From contig NZ_CP104067.1 in NCBI RefSeq assembly GCF_026651875.1, positions 744,001 to 808,000 of the forward strand: a stretch of 64,000 bases of DNA, given 5' to 3'. Numbering within the stretch: the stretch's first letter is position 1; each line of letters starts with the position of its first letter. The position numbers and the translations under genes were made by a program. The DNA comes from Alicyclobacillus fastidiosus. GTDB lineage: Bacteria > Bacillota > Bacilli > Alicyclobacillales > Alicyclobacillaceae. This document shows positions 46,222 through 55,231 of the stretch, piece by piece. A model generated the notes under the pieces. The model was not told the DNA's origin. It saw only the letters and a list, made by a program, of their open reading frames with translations, and ran no database searches.

Positions 46222-47988
46222 ATGAGTTTGTCGACCTTTCTGCCGTTAAATATAGGTATGAGTGCCATTGAGGCCATGAGCCAAGCTGAAAGTGTGGTTT
46301 CAAACAACATTTCCAATGCAAACACGGCTGGATATGTTCAAGAAAGCCCTGTGATCAATGAGGCGCAACCCTATCAGCTCACAGTCAACGCGGAAATTAG
46401 TCAGGGTGTTGATGTCTCCTCGGTAAGTCGGGACACAGATGAATTTGTTGTACAGCAGGATAGAAATAATCAAGGCACGTATCAAATGTACTCTACACAT
46501 AGTTCGGGGTTACAACAAATCCAATCAATTTTGAACGAACCTAGTTCGAATAGTATCCAGAATGCGCTAGATCAATTTTTTTCATCATGGCAAACACTTT
46601 CGAGTGATCCAACGGATACTGCGGCTAGGCAGTCCGTGATTTCACAAGCGCAAATGTTATCCCAAACATATCAGACCGTTACGACGCAACTCGAGCAATT
46701 GCAGGCCAACTTGCAGACCGTTGTCCAAGGTAATCCGCAATACACTGTGGGTCAGGGTGTAATGGCAACCACGGTAAACGGAGCTACAACTACGTCTTCT
46801 GTGACCACCGCAAATCCAATTGCAACAGATGTTGAAGTGCTTAACACACCTCAATCATCGTCGTCCAATTTTCAGATAAAATTCACCGCCTCGGAACCTG
46901 CTTCCGGTGGTCCCGCCAGTTATGAGTTGCAGCTTGAAACTAGCGGTGAAAATCCAACACCGATAGGTGCCCCCGTTACGATTTCAAGTCCCGGTGGAAC
47001 CTATACGCTAGGTGATCCGAATGGTTTTTTAGTGAGTGTGCAAGCGTCCGATCCCTCTACGTTGGTGCCAGCTGGGTCACTGACAAATGGTAGTACATAC
47101 ACACAGACAGATTCCTTCACACCCCCTGGTGGGCAGTTGGAGGAACTGAACGGATATGCGTACCAGGTAGACCAATTGAATCAACAAATTGTAAGTGATA
47201 CAGCTAGTGGTCAAAGTACGAATACCTTACTTGACCAACGTGACTACATACTTGATCAAATGTCGAATTTGGCGAACATCTCCTACAGTCCAGATGCAAG
47301 TGGTGCGGTGTCTGTGAACGTTGGGAACGTACCTCTTGTGTCTTCGACGGGGGGCGTCAACCCGGTGACAGTATCCGATTTGTCGCAGATTACTTCGGGC
47401 TCAATAGCAGGAAATGAGGCAACGATTGGTGATACAGAAGGACTTCTTGGGCAGTTTGACAACTTTCTTACCAGTTTTGCCAATCAGGTCAACTCCATTC
47501 AGCAGAGTGGTTACAGCGTAAATAACCCAGGAAGCAATGCCCCTGCCCTATTCACGGTGACACAGGATGCCTATGGACACGTGTCGCTTTCCCTTGCGGA
47601 CGAACCCGGAACGAATACTCCAGTGGGCGCGGGTGATGTTGGTGCTTCTGGTGCCGCCAACCAAGTGGGCGATAATAGCAATGCACTTCAGATGGTGGCG
47701 CTGCAGTCTAATCCACAAGCGTACAATAACGGGACCTTCGACCAAGGAATCTCACAGATTGTCTCCAATGTCGGGATAGAAGCGAACTCCGTTTCGTCTT
47801 CTGAAACGACGGCAAATTCATTGGCACAACAGTCTTCGAATATGCGGCAATCCATCTCGGGGGTCGATACGAATGAACAAACCGCGCTGATGCTTCAATA
47901 CCAAAATACGTACGATGCTGCGGCAAAATTTATTAGCGTGTTCGATGATATGCTTCAGGCTTTGTTGAACATGGTACCGTCTTCTTAA
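46222..47988 (+). CDS. flgK: Hook-associated protein 1
   Basis: First junction protein between hook and filament, 588 residues. The N-terminus has the axial-protein motif MSAIEAMSQAESVVSNNISN followed by NTAGYVQE; the C-terminus has TNEQTALMLQYQNTYDAAAK and FISVFDDMLQALLNM. About residues 205-305 (46845-47130) form a Ser/Thr/Pro/Gly-rich insert with LQLETSGE and YTQTDSFTPPG, related to segments of flagellin and FlgL here. RBS GGAGG. Part of the run flgM-flgN-flgK-flgL-fliD. Confidence 0.93.
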   Translation: MSLSTFLPLNIGMSAIEAMSQAESVVSNNISNANTAGYVQESPVINEAQPYQLTVNAEISQGVDVSSVSRDTDEFVVQQDRNNQGTYQMYSTHSSGLQQIQSILNEPSSNSIQNALDQFFSSWQTLSSDPTDTAARQSVISQAQMLSQTYQTVTTQLEQLQANLQTVVQGNPQYTVGQGVMATTVNGATTTSSVTTANPIATDVEVLNTPQSSSSNFQIKFTASEPASGGPASYELQLETSGENPTPIGAPVTISSPGGTYTLGDPNGFLVSVQASDPSTLVPAGSLTNGSTYTQTDSFTPPGGQLEELNGYAYQVDQLNQQIVSDTASGQSTNTLLDQRDYILDQMSNLANISYSPDASGAVSVNVGNVPLVSSTGGVNPVTVSDLSQITSGSIAGNEATIGDTEGLLGQFDNFLTSFANQVNSIQQSGYSVNNPGSNAPALFTVTQDAYGHVSLSLADEPGTNTPVGAGDVGASGAANQVGDNSNALQMVALQSNPQAYNNGTFDQGISQIVSNVGIEANSVSSSETTANSLAQQSSNMRQSISGVDTNEQTALMLQYQNTYDAAAKFISVFDDMLQALLNMVPSS

Positions 47989-48051
47989 CCAGGTGCCTTA
48001 AACTGTTCTCCGGCCGCTATTGCCTTAGAAGAATAGGGGGGAGTGTTCCTC

Positions 48052-49380
48052 ATGCGCGTTACCCAGGGAATGTTGACGCAACAATTTTTATATAATTTAT
48101 CTAACGTTAATCAGCAAATCGCTCAGGACCAAGAGGAAATGTCAACTGGAAAATCCCTTAATCAACCATCGGACAATCCACTTGCCGTGTCTCAGGATAT
48201 GTCCATTCAAACCACGTTGAATCAGTCAAATGCGTATCAGAGTGTGATTTCGTCAGGTCTCTCGTTGATGCAAAATACGTCCTCCGCAGTTCAGAGCATT
48301 GCTAGCGCCCTACAATCGATACAACAAAACGTAAATCAGGGTCTAAACGCGACATCTGATAATACGTCACAGTTACAGAGCCTGGCCGAAACAACGAATG
48401 AATTAGTACAGCAAATCTACAATGATGTGGATGTACAGCAGAATAACCAGTATGTTTTATCTGGTACTCAAGTAAATGTACCGGCTTCTACAATTGCATC
48501 TGGGAATTTAATCTCAGGAAATTATTATGATTCCCCGGGTGTCGCTACAGCACAGGGGGTCACTCAATCTTCACCATCGGCTACGATTGCGACAGCAATA
48601 TCGGACCCAAATGGTCTGATGCAGGCAGGACAGACGTATAAACTTGTGTTTAATGCATCCTCAATAGCTACCAATGGTTCCATTAATAGTGGGAATATTA
48701 CGCTTGAGACAAGTAATGGACAAGCGATTGCCTCCGCGGCAATTTCTAGTGGGACGCAGTTGGGGGCATCGATCACTTTGACGTCTACGTCAACCACAAC
48801 ATCCGGCTCAGTAACGATTAGTCTCGGCAATGTGTTTCAGGTTCAAGATAACTCCGTGAGTCCGGGTTCTTTTCAACAGACCGACGTGATCACTTCCAGT
48901 GTTGGAACCTCTTCTTCGATAAATTACCAAGTCGCGCCAAATGTGAACGTGCCTGTAAATTTGACGGCGGTTGGGTTATTCCATACTGTTGCACCAGGAG
49001 GTACGCAAGACCTCCAGACCACCTTGAGTCAAACAGTGTCCGATTTATCGGCGATGGCGTCTGCGGCCCAGAGTGGAGACACCTCAGCTTATAGTACACA
49101 TCTTTCGACGCTTCAAAACGACTTGCAAAATCTCATTGCGAATACCAATCAAGTTACGAACATGAATGCAGAGTTAGGAACGCGAATCCAGCAGATGAAT
49201 AACGTACAAAGCCAAATGACACAGTACACGCAAACCCTGACCAACCAACAATCAAACTTAGTAGACGCTGATATGGCCAGTGTCATTACAAAATTCTCGA
49301 CGGATCAAACGGTATATCAGGCTGCACTCGAGATGGGAGCGAAAGTATTGCTTCCATCGCTCGTGAATTATTTGAGTTGA
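48052..49380 (+). CDS. flgL: Hook-associated protein 3
   Basis: Second junction protein, 442 residues. N-terminus RVTQGMLTQQFLYNLSNVNQ and GKSLNQPSDNPLAVSQDMSI; C-terminus NAELGTRIQQMNNVQSQMTQ and TDQTVYQAALEMGAKVLLPS are typical. The central insert (about 48600-48900) includes LMQAGQTYKLVFNAS, ITLETSNGQ and FQQTDVITSS, mirroring the flagellin insert. ATG 48052 follows GGGGGGAG by eight bases. It ends 33 bases before fliD. Confidence 0.92.
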   Translation: MRVTQGMLTQQFLYNLSNVNQQIAQDQEEMSTGKSLNQPSDNPLAVSQDMSIQTTLNQSNAYQSVISSGLSLMQNTSSAVQSIASALQSIQQNVNQGLNATSDNTSQLQSLAETTNELVQQIYNDVDVQQNNQYVLSGTQVNVPASTIASGNLISGNYYDSPGVATAQGVTQSSPSATIATAISDPNGLMQAGQTYKLVFNASSIATNGSINSGNITLETSNGQAIASAAISSGTQLGASITLTSTSTTTSGSVTISLGNVFQVQDNSVSPGSFQQTDVITSSVGTSSSINYQVAPNVNVPVNLTAVGLFHTVAPGGTQDLQTTLSQTVSDLSAMASAAQSGDTSAYSTHLSTLQNDLQNLIANTNQVTNMNAELGTRIQQMNNVQSQMTQYTQTLTNQQSNLVDADMASVITKFSTDQTVYQAALEMGAKVLLPSLVNYLS

Positions 49381-49413
49381 TGAGTGAATAGCAGTGAGGG
49401 AGAGTGTTCGAAG

Positions 49414-50952
49414 ATGTCAGTAAGTTTACAAAGCTTGCAGCAACAAATCAACTCAATTCCAAACGTCACTGGGTCAGGGGTCCCCGTGCAGCAATACGTT
49501 TCAGAGGAACAACAAATACTTACGCAACAACTGACATCTGTGCCAAACCAAGAACTTACAACGATTTCTAATCAGACTTCAGCCTTGAATTCATTGCAGA
49601 CAGCGTTGCAACAGCTGCAAACAGCGACGCAATCGCTAGCGAGTGCCTCCACATGGTCGCCGGTAACTGCAACTTCTAGTAATCAGACTTCTTTTACAGT
49701 GACTGCGGGACCCGGCGCATTGGTTTCTTCACTTGGGGTCAGCGTGACGCAATTGGCGCAAGGTCAAATCTCTGTAGGACAGTCGATAGGGAGTTCGGTA
49801 ACTAGTGGCGGGACGTTTGAAATATTTGGCGCCAGTGGTACGTCCGGAACGCCACTGGCAACGATTACAGTGACCACGGGTGAGAGTTTAAGCGATGTGG
49901 TCGCAGATGTAAATCTAGATTCTAGCACAACCGGTGTCGAAGCTTTTATTATGGGGAATAATCAACTGGCTTTCGAAAGCGAACAAACAGGGAGCGCATC
50001 TGCGTTCACCGTGCAGGACCAAACCGGTAATTTTATCTCTTCACAGAACCAAGCTAATGTCCAAACCGCGCAAGACGCATCGATATCGTTGGCTGGTGTT
50101 ACGGTTACTTCTTCAACCAATACTTTTTCGAATGTGGTCCCGAATGTTACCCTTACTGTACTCGCGACGGGGACCGGCACACTGAATATTTCACAGGATA
50201 CTTCCACACTGGTGTCCTCAGTCCAAAGTTGGATGACCGCGTACAATAACGTGATTGATCTCTTGGGGAAGGACACAGCATACACGCCGGCGACTAGCTC
50301 TTCTTCGGGAACGTCTGGTCCATTACTTGGCGATGCAAATGCCACAGGTTTGTTGTCTCAATTGCCCAACGCAATAAATTCACTTGTTTCAATCCCTGGT
50401 GATACTCTTCAGTCCTTGTCCTCAGTAGGTATCGTTGTAGACCCAAACACCGGGCATTTGGAGTTTCAGTCTGCTTCCGGATTCACTATCAACGGTAAGA
50501 ATTTCGGTGGCTCATTACAGGATGGACAGACCATGTTTGAAAATGCTCTATCAAAGAACATAAATAATGTTGAGCAAATGTTTGGAGTCGTCGCCGGAAC
50601 CACCCTGCAAACGGTCATACCGACATCAGGTGTCCTAGGGAATTTAAACAATGCGATAAATCAATTTGTCGGATTTGGTAGTATCACTGGTTCAATTCCA
50701 ACTGAATTGCAAAGCCTAAGTACTCAAAGTGACAACATAAATCAGTACCTGACGCAAGTGAATCAGACAATTAATAATAGAATTGCAGATTACACTTCAC
50801 AATTGAATGCGTTGAATGCAAGCTTACAACGTTCCCAGAGTCAGTTGTCCTTGATCGATTCACTGTTCGGTGGTACGGCAGCTTCGACGGCGAGTACTTC
50901 TTCGTCCAGTGGTTCTTCGTCTAGTAGCTCTAGCTCGTCATCTAGTAGCTGA
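49414..50952 (+). CDS. fliD: Filament cap protein FliD
   Basis: Caps the filament and folds incoming flagellin; 512 residues. The N-terminal FliD domain carries SALNSLQTALQQLQTATQSL and the later LGVSVTQLAQGQ; the C-terminus has NNRIADYTSQLNALNASLQR. The last 25 residues are an almost pure serine tail, written with all six serine codons, so it is kept at protein level and did not arise from simple repeat slippage. fliW and csrA, which lie between flgL and hag in B. subtilis, are absent here. Confidence 0.92.
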   Translation: MSVSLQSLQQQINSIPNVTGSGVPVQQYVSEEQQILTQQLTSVPNQELTTISNQTSALNSLQTALQQLQTATQSLASASTWSPVTATSSNQTSFTVTAGPGALVSSLGVSVTQLAQGQISVGQSIGSSVTSGGTFEIFGASGTSGTPLATITVTTGESLSDVVADVNLDSSTTGVEAFIMGNNQLAFESEQTGSASAFTVQDQTGNFISSQNQANVQTAQDASISLAGVTVTSSTNTFSNVVPNVTLTVLATGTGTLNISQDTSTLVSSVQSWMTAYNNVIDLLGKDTAYTPATSSSSGTSGPLLGDANATGLLSQLPNAINSLVSIPGDTLQSLSSVGIVVDPNTGHLEFQSASGFTINGKNFGGSLQDGQTMFENALSKNINNVEQMFGVVAGTTLQTVIPTSGVLGNLNNAINQFVGFGSITGSIPTELQSLSTQSDNINQYLTQVNQTINNRIADYTSQLNALNASLQRSQSQLSLIDSLFGGTAASTASTSSSSGSSSSSSSSSSSS

Positions 50953-50986
50953 TCTTAAGCTTTTTATGAGGAATCGGTGTTGAACG

Positions 50987-51313
50987 ATGGACATTCAGTG
51001 GTATCTGAAACAAATTCACGAGCAGTATTTAAAGGCACTAGACGCTGTAAGTGAGGAGCGATTTGACGAACTTTTTTACGCAATCCAACGTCGTTCGGAA
51101 CTTATGCAGAATCTGAAGCTGGTTTGCGGATCTGTTTCGGAATCGGATATTCAGGTACTGGTTGATGATACGCATACGATGATCACTGCAATTAAACAAA
51201 GGTTACGTGAAACTCAAGCTGGCATAGATGCATGCAGGAGAACGTCTGAAGTTAGCAGGGCGTATGCAAGATTTATGAGGCCTTCTTCAGACTTCGGTGT
51301 CGCCTCGCCGTAA
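50987..51313 (+). CDS. fliT: FliT-like flagellar chaperone
   Basis: 108 residues, helical (YLKQIHEQYLKALDAVSEER, DELFYAIQRRSELMQNL), with FliT-like size and place directly after fliD. FliT is the export chaperone of FliD. Sequence alone would not prove it. The ribosome site before ATG 50987 is weak (GAGGAA about 13 bases away). Confidence 0.55.
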   Translation: MDIQWYLKQIHEQYLKALDAVSEERFDELFYAIQRRSELMQNLKLVCGSVSESDIQVLVDDTHTMITAIKQRLRETQAGIDACRRTSEVSRAYARFMRPSSDFGVASP

Positions 51314-51337
51314 TTCATAAATAAAGGGTGTAGTACT

Positions 51338-53275
51338 GTGTTGCTCTCGGCTTGCATGATTGTTAAAAACGAACGGCATACGATTGAAAAGTGTCTATCC
51401 TCATTACATGGCGTCGTGGACGAGATTATTGTCATCGATACAGGGTCAACAGATAATACACCAGACATCGCAACTCAATACGGGGCCAAGGTATTTTCAT
51501 TTACTTGGGATAACGATTTTTCTCACGCTCGAAACGAGTCTTTGCGGCATGCGACTGGTGACTGGATTTTGGTTATAGATGCGGACGAGTATCTCGACGA
51601 AACACAAAAACTTGGACTTCGTACTTTTCTGGAGCAGACAGACGCAGAAGGAGTGTTTGTCGTCCAGAAAAACTATTTAGGGTCTTTACAACACATAACC
51701 AAGTCAATGCCCATCCGGGTTATGCGACTGTTTCGTAGAGGTCATCTATACAGCGGTGCAATTCACGAGCAAGTTGCGGATTCGGTTCAACGCACGGGGA
51801 GGCCGATTGCAACTTTTGACTTAGACCTGCACCACATCGGTTATACGGAAGAGTTTGTGAAGACGAAGAGTAAAAGCCAACGAAATACAAATTTGCTAAA
51901 AGCGGCTCTTGTTGACGACCCGAATAACCTCTTTCATCGGTCTAACCTCATCGCTGAATACGTTCTCGCAAGGGATTTTCAAGGTAGTGCTGCATTGGCA
52001 GAGGAAACGTTTAAATATCTTATGGGAATCCCGAAGAATGCGTGGCCAAATTTTGCACCTAGAATCATGCTCCACTGGGTGGCCTCGCTTTGGGAGATTG
52101 GGCAAAAAGACAAAGCACTCAAGGTGTGTAAAGACGGTATTCAGTTTTTCCCCTGGCTTACAGACATCAAGAAGTTGTACGCTGACATGTTAACGGGTCA
52201 AGGGGATTGGATACAAGCCGAGAAGGTTTTGATGGAATGCAGAGAACAAGGCGATACGAAAGACGGTTTGATCGAGGTAACAGAGGGTGCGGGGACTTAT
52301 TTTTCTGCACTGCAGCTTGGAACTGTGTGGGCGTGTTTAGGTGATGACATCATCGCTCGGCAGTGGTATCTCCAAGCCTTTTTCGAAAACCCAGCATTGG
52401 AGAGCACGATGTTTCCCATTGTTGCGCTGATGCCTCCCGAACCATCCTTATTGAGGGAGCATATTGAGTCGAAAATTGTAGATGCGGCGACCTATGGAAA
52501 TTACGCTGAGATGTATGCGATTCGTGAGCTACCGGATGCGGTAAGTGTAGTGGGTAGAGCCGAGGAGAAATTTGGCGTTTCAGAATCGACCGTACGTGCT
52601 CGTATGACAATCCTACGCCAAAGTGGTACTGATGCTCTAATAGAGTACGTTAACAAATTTCCTAGTGAGATATCCCACTTTTTATTGGGTCTTTATCTTT
52701 TGGACCATCAGGACTTCGCTCAGGCTCAAGAGTGGCTAGGGCGCGCTGGGACTCGTGGAGAGTACATTCTCAAGACACATGATTTACTCACTAAGACCAC
52801 TGGATCCCAGTGGGGAATTCGATTGGTTACAAGAGATTTGGTCGCAATGCGCACAGAACGGTTGCTTCGGGCGTGTTTGCCGTTTGCAATGGACCGTAAG
52901 GATGTGTGGACATATTTACGTCATTCCCCGTTGTCAAACGTTTTATCGGAGATTCAGTGGCCAGGAGACACACCGCATGAGTGTGAACAGAACGCGTTAC
53001 GCTATTTTAGGGAGCATAATTTCGATCAATCTTTAAACTGGTTAGACAAGGCCGAGAGTTTTGGAAAGACGGTGACTCAAGTACTGCTACGTTGTGACTT
53101 GGCCTTGGCTTCGAATGACATAACAAAGGCTAGAAAAATTGTCTATCAAGGCAAAATCGACTTTCCAAAGTCGGAGGTCATAAAGAATGCGTCGCGTATT
53201 GTGCATCCACAGCTAGATCATGTTCAATTGGCTTCCGAACTGGTGTCACGTCAACAGGGGGGACTATTACAGTGA
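51338..53275 (+). CDS. Family 2 glycosyltransferase with TPR-like repeats
   Basis: 645 residues. The first 220 are a GT2 domain: SACMIVKNERHTIEKCLSSL, IVIDTGSTDNTPDIA, metal site in WILVIDADEYLDE, and IHEQVADSVQ. The rest is helical repeats (TPR-like) up to the end, as in SunS-type and flagellin-modifying glycosyltransferases of Bacilli. It lies between the FliT-like and fliS genes and overlaps fliS by four bases, so its expression is tied to late flagellar assembly; O-glycosylation of flagellin or of the junction and cap proteins is the likely role. GTG 51338 follows AAAGGG. Confidence 0.85.
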   Translation: MLLSACMIVKNERHTIEKCLSSLHGVVDEIIVIDTGSTDNTPDIATQYGAKVFSFTWDNDFSHARNESLRHATGDWILVIDADEYLDETQKLGLRTFLEQTDAEGVFVVQKNYLGSLQHITKSMPIRVMRLFRRGHLYSGAIHEQVADSVQRTGRPIATFDLDLHHIGYTEEFVKTKSKSQRNTNLLKAALVDDPNNLFHRSNLIAEYVLARDFQGSAALAEETFKYLMGIPKNAWPNFAPRIMLHWVASLWEIGQKDKALKVCKDGIQFFPWLTDIKKLYADMLTGQGDWIQAEKVLMECREQGDTKDGLIEVTEGAGTYFSALQLGTVWACLGDDIIARQWYLQAFFENPALESTMFPIVALMPPEPSLLREHIESKIVDAATYGNYAEMYAIRELPDAVSVVGRAEEKFGVSESTVRARMTILRQSGTDALIEYVNKFPSEISHFLLGLYLLDHQDFAQAQEWLGRAGTRGEYILKTHDLLTKTTGSQWGIRLVTRDLVAMRTERLLRACLPFAMDRKDVWTYLRHSPLSNVLSEIQWPGDTPHECEQNALRYFREHNFDQSLNWLDKAESFGKTVTQVLLRCDLALASNDITKARKIVYQGKIDFPKSEVIKNASRIVHPQLDHVQLASELVSRQQGGLLQ

Positions 53276-53634
53276 ATCCAGCAAACGCGTATCGGAATGC
53301 GATTTACACGACACCGTTACATGTTCAGCTATCTCAATTGCATCGTCAGGCAGGCGTGTTCACTAGGCAGGTTAAAGAATTTGTCGAGTGTGGAGATATC
53401 CAATCGGCTCGTAAACATATAGAGTATGTCCAGGACATTATTGCATTTTTACGTTCATCATTGGACATGTCCCTGGAAGTTTCAAAGATCACCGACAATA
53501 CATATGCGTATTACTACAATGTACTGGTACGGTGGTTCCTAGAGCCAAACTCTTGTCTGGAAGACTTCCAAGACTTGATTTCATTTTGGGATAGTTGGGC
53601 GGACACCTGGGTTGGAGTTGGAAGTTCAAGTTGA
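53272..53634 (+). CDS. fliS: Flagellin export chaperone FliS
   Basis: 120 residues, four-helix FliS pattern: NPANAYRNAIYTTPLHVQLS at the start, IQSARKHIEYVQDIIAFLRS in the middle, YAYYYNVLVRWFLEPN and a final FWDSWADTW helix. FliS keeps flagellin unfolded until export. GTG 53272 overlaps the glycosyltransferase stop (GTGA). A glycosylation gene translationally coupled to the flagellin chaperone is a hint that the two act on the same client. Confidence 0.87.
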   Translation: MNPANAYRNAIYTTPLHVQLSQLHRQAGVFTRQVKEFVECGDIQSARKHIEYVQDIIAFLRSSLDMSLEVSKITDNTYAYYYNVLVRWFLEPNSCLEDFQDLISFWDSWADTWVGVGSSS

Positions 53635-53701
53635 AGTTGGACGAAAAACGTATCTTGAAAAGTTGGGTATATGGCGGTGGACGTCAAACTCACCGAAATA
53701 C

Positions 53702-53731
53702 GGTGTGAGGCTTAGCCGCCTCACACCTTTG
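53702..53731 (+). terminator. Terminator after fliS
   Basis: GGTGTGAGGC and GCCTCACACC arms with six-base loop and a short TTT tail. It closes the fliD-fliS unit. The gap to 53888 shows no further gene. Confidence 0.7.
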
Positions 53732-53888
53732 GCTGTAAGAGAGAGGTGAAATGTATTGTTCAATCGGCCTCTCAAGGACCCAATTCATCCAGCAGGGAAA
53801 GCGGTGAGTACTAACTGCACATTTTTGCATCTACTTCTTAGTCCCTGTCTACTCACAGAATTCCCTATTCGTAATAGGGGGAATCTAT

Positions 53889-54239
53889 ATGTCCATTCAA
53901 GCTATCACTCGTAATGGTGTGTTTCCGAACATGGTCGGGAGAGAAGAGATGGCTAATAACCGTACGCAATCATCTATTGATACCGTTGATACCGTGTCAG
54001 GGGCAAGCGATGTAAAGCCCTTATCTTATTTGGTTGATCTTCTCTCTGAAAGTAATCATCAGCCCATTCCGCCAAATATTAAAGCCGAGTTTGCACCCGA
54101 TGAGCCAAGCCATCAAATCTGGATCAACATTCTTAATTCAGATACGGGACAGATTCTATACAAGTTCCCGCCTGAAACCATTAGACTCCTTGTGCAACAT
54201 AAACATGCGAGTAGCTTGGTGATGGATGTTCGCAGTTAA
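53889..54239 (+). CDS. flaG: FlaG-like flagellar protein
   Basis: 116 residues. The C-terminal FlaG domain shows the pattern IWINILNSDTGQILYKFPPE followed by TIRLL; the N-terminus is a loose linker. In B. subtilis the FlaG homologue YvyC lies beside hag and fliD; here it ends the flagellar module. FlaG affects filament length in some bacteria. AGGGGG precedes the ATG. Confidence 0.8.
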   Translation: MSIQAITRNGVFPNMVGREEMANNRTQSSIDTVDTVSGASDVKPLSYLVDLLSESNHQPIPPNIKAEFAPDEPSHQIWINILNSDTGQILYKFPPETIRLLVQHKHASSLVMDVRS

Positions 54240-54329
54240 TGACCGAATGGTATATCCAATACCACGGACGCGCTCTCGATATTATCTGTAAATTTAAATA
54301 TTTGATTCCCGCGGACACTCCAAATCCGT

Positions 54330-54335
54330 TATAAT
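54330..54335 (+). promoter_or_regulatory. -10 box of hpf
   Basis: A perfect TATAAT 27 bases before the hpf start. No -35 match is convincing, so another sigma factor may assist. Confidence 0.4.
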
Positions 54336-54361
54336 AGATCCACACGAAGGAGGAGTTGTCT

Positions 54362-54916
54362 ATGAAAATTCAAGTTCATGGCGACAACATTTCTGTCACC
54401 TCTGCGCTCCAGGATTATGTGGACAAGAAGATCGGCCGGCTGACGCGCCACTTTGATGGCGAAGCCGATAAGGATATCCACGTGACGATGGCCGTTGAGG
54501 GAACGTACCACCGCGTTGAAATGACAGTTCACGTGCATGGGGTGATTTTCCGGGCGGAAGAGAAGTCACAAGACATGTATGCCTCCATTGATTTGGTTAC
54601 GGATAAACTTGAGCACCAAGTTCATCGCTACAAGGAGAAAATTAACCGCCGCTTCCGCGACAAAGGTCTCCGGACACGGATTCGGCAGACCGCTGTCAAC
54701 GGTGGAGTTCGAGATACGAGCTACGACGAATTCGAACCGCAGTTGGTTCGGGTAAAGCGTTTTCCTATAAAACCGATGGGCGTAGAAGAGGCGACCATGC
54801 AGATGGACCTCCTCGGACACGATTTCTACGTCTTTACGAATGCGGACACGGAAGAGGTTAACGTGGTATATCGCCGCAGGAACGGCGATTACGGGTTAAT
54901 TGAGCCGCAGAGTTAA
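54362..54916 (+). CDS. hpf: Ribosome hibernation promoting factor, long form
   Basis: 184 residues. The N-terminal RaiA-like domain (KIQVHGDNISVTSALQDYVD, EVTYHR-like VEGTYHRVEMTVHVHG) binds the ribosome decoding centre; the C-terminal domain (RVKRFPIKPMGVEEATMQMD, HDFYVFTNADTEEVNVVYRR) dimerises two ribosomes into inactive 100S particles. AAGGAGGAG precedes ATG 54362. It lies before secA as in B. subtilis (yvyD). Confidence 0.94.
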   Translation: MKIQVHGDNISVTSALQDYVDKKIGRLTRHFDGEADKDIHVTMAVEGTYHRVEMTVHVHGVIFRAEEKSQDMYASIDLVTDKLEHQVHRYKEKINRRFRDKGLRTRIRQTAVNGGVRDTSYDEFEPQLVRVKRFPIKPMGVEEATMQMDLLGHDFYVFTNADTEEVNVVYRRRNGDYGLIEPQS

Positions 54917-54967
54917 GCGTTTTGTAAAACTAAAGTTCCATGAAACTCCCAATCTTGAACGGATTTC

Positions 54968-55000
54968 ACGGACGCCTGCCGCGCGCGGGCGTCCGTTTTA
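54968..55000 (+). terminator. Terminator after hpf
   Basis: ACGGACGCC and GGCGTCCGT arms followed by TTTT. Confidence 0.88.
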
Positions 55001-55070
55001 GTCTTGCCAGCAGAGTTCATCTTCGCGTTATGTACATTCTGGCGAATTTGGTGTGTGATTTCTGTAGGTT

Positions 55071-55079
55071 GTGATATAG
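55071..55079 (+). promoter_or_regulatory. Extended -10 before secA
   Basis: TGATATAGT (TG, one base, TATAGT) about 155 bases before secA. Leader 55080-55231 has no supported gene. Confidence 0.35.
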
Positions 55080-55231
55080 TGCACCGCTACGGTACAATCT
55101 GTTATTAGAGGTTGATCGCGATACCTTTTTCATTTTGTGTGCCTGTTGGGGCTGGATCGATTCTGAAGCCCCAGACACGGCGTATGGTATCGAGGGCATC
55201 TAGTGAATCTTTATGGGGGTGTAACCGTTCG

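Noticed and set aside
47989-49413. fliW and csrA expected near flgL and hag
   Set aside because: Looked for and not found in the gaps of the flagellar module.
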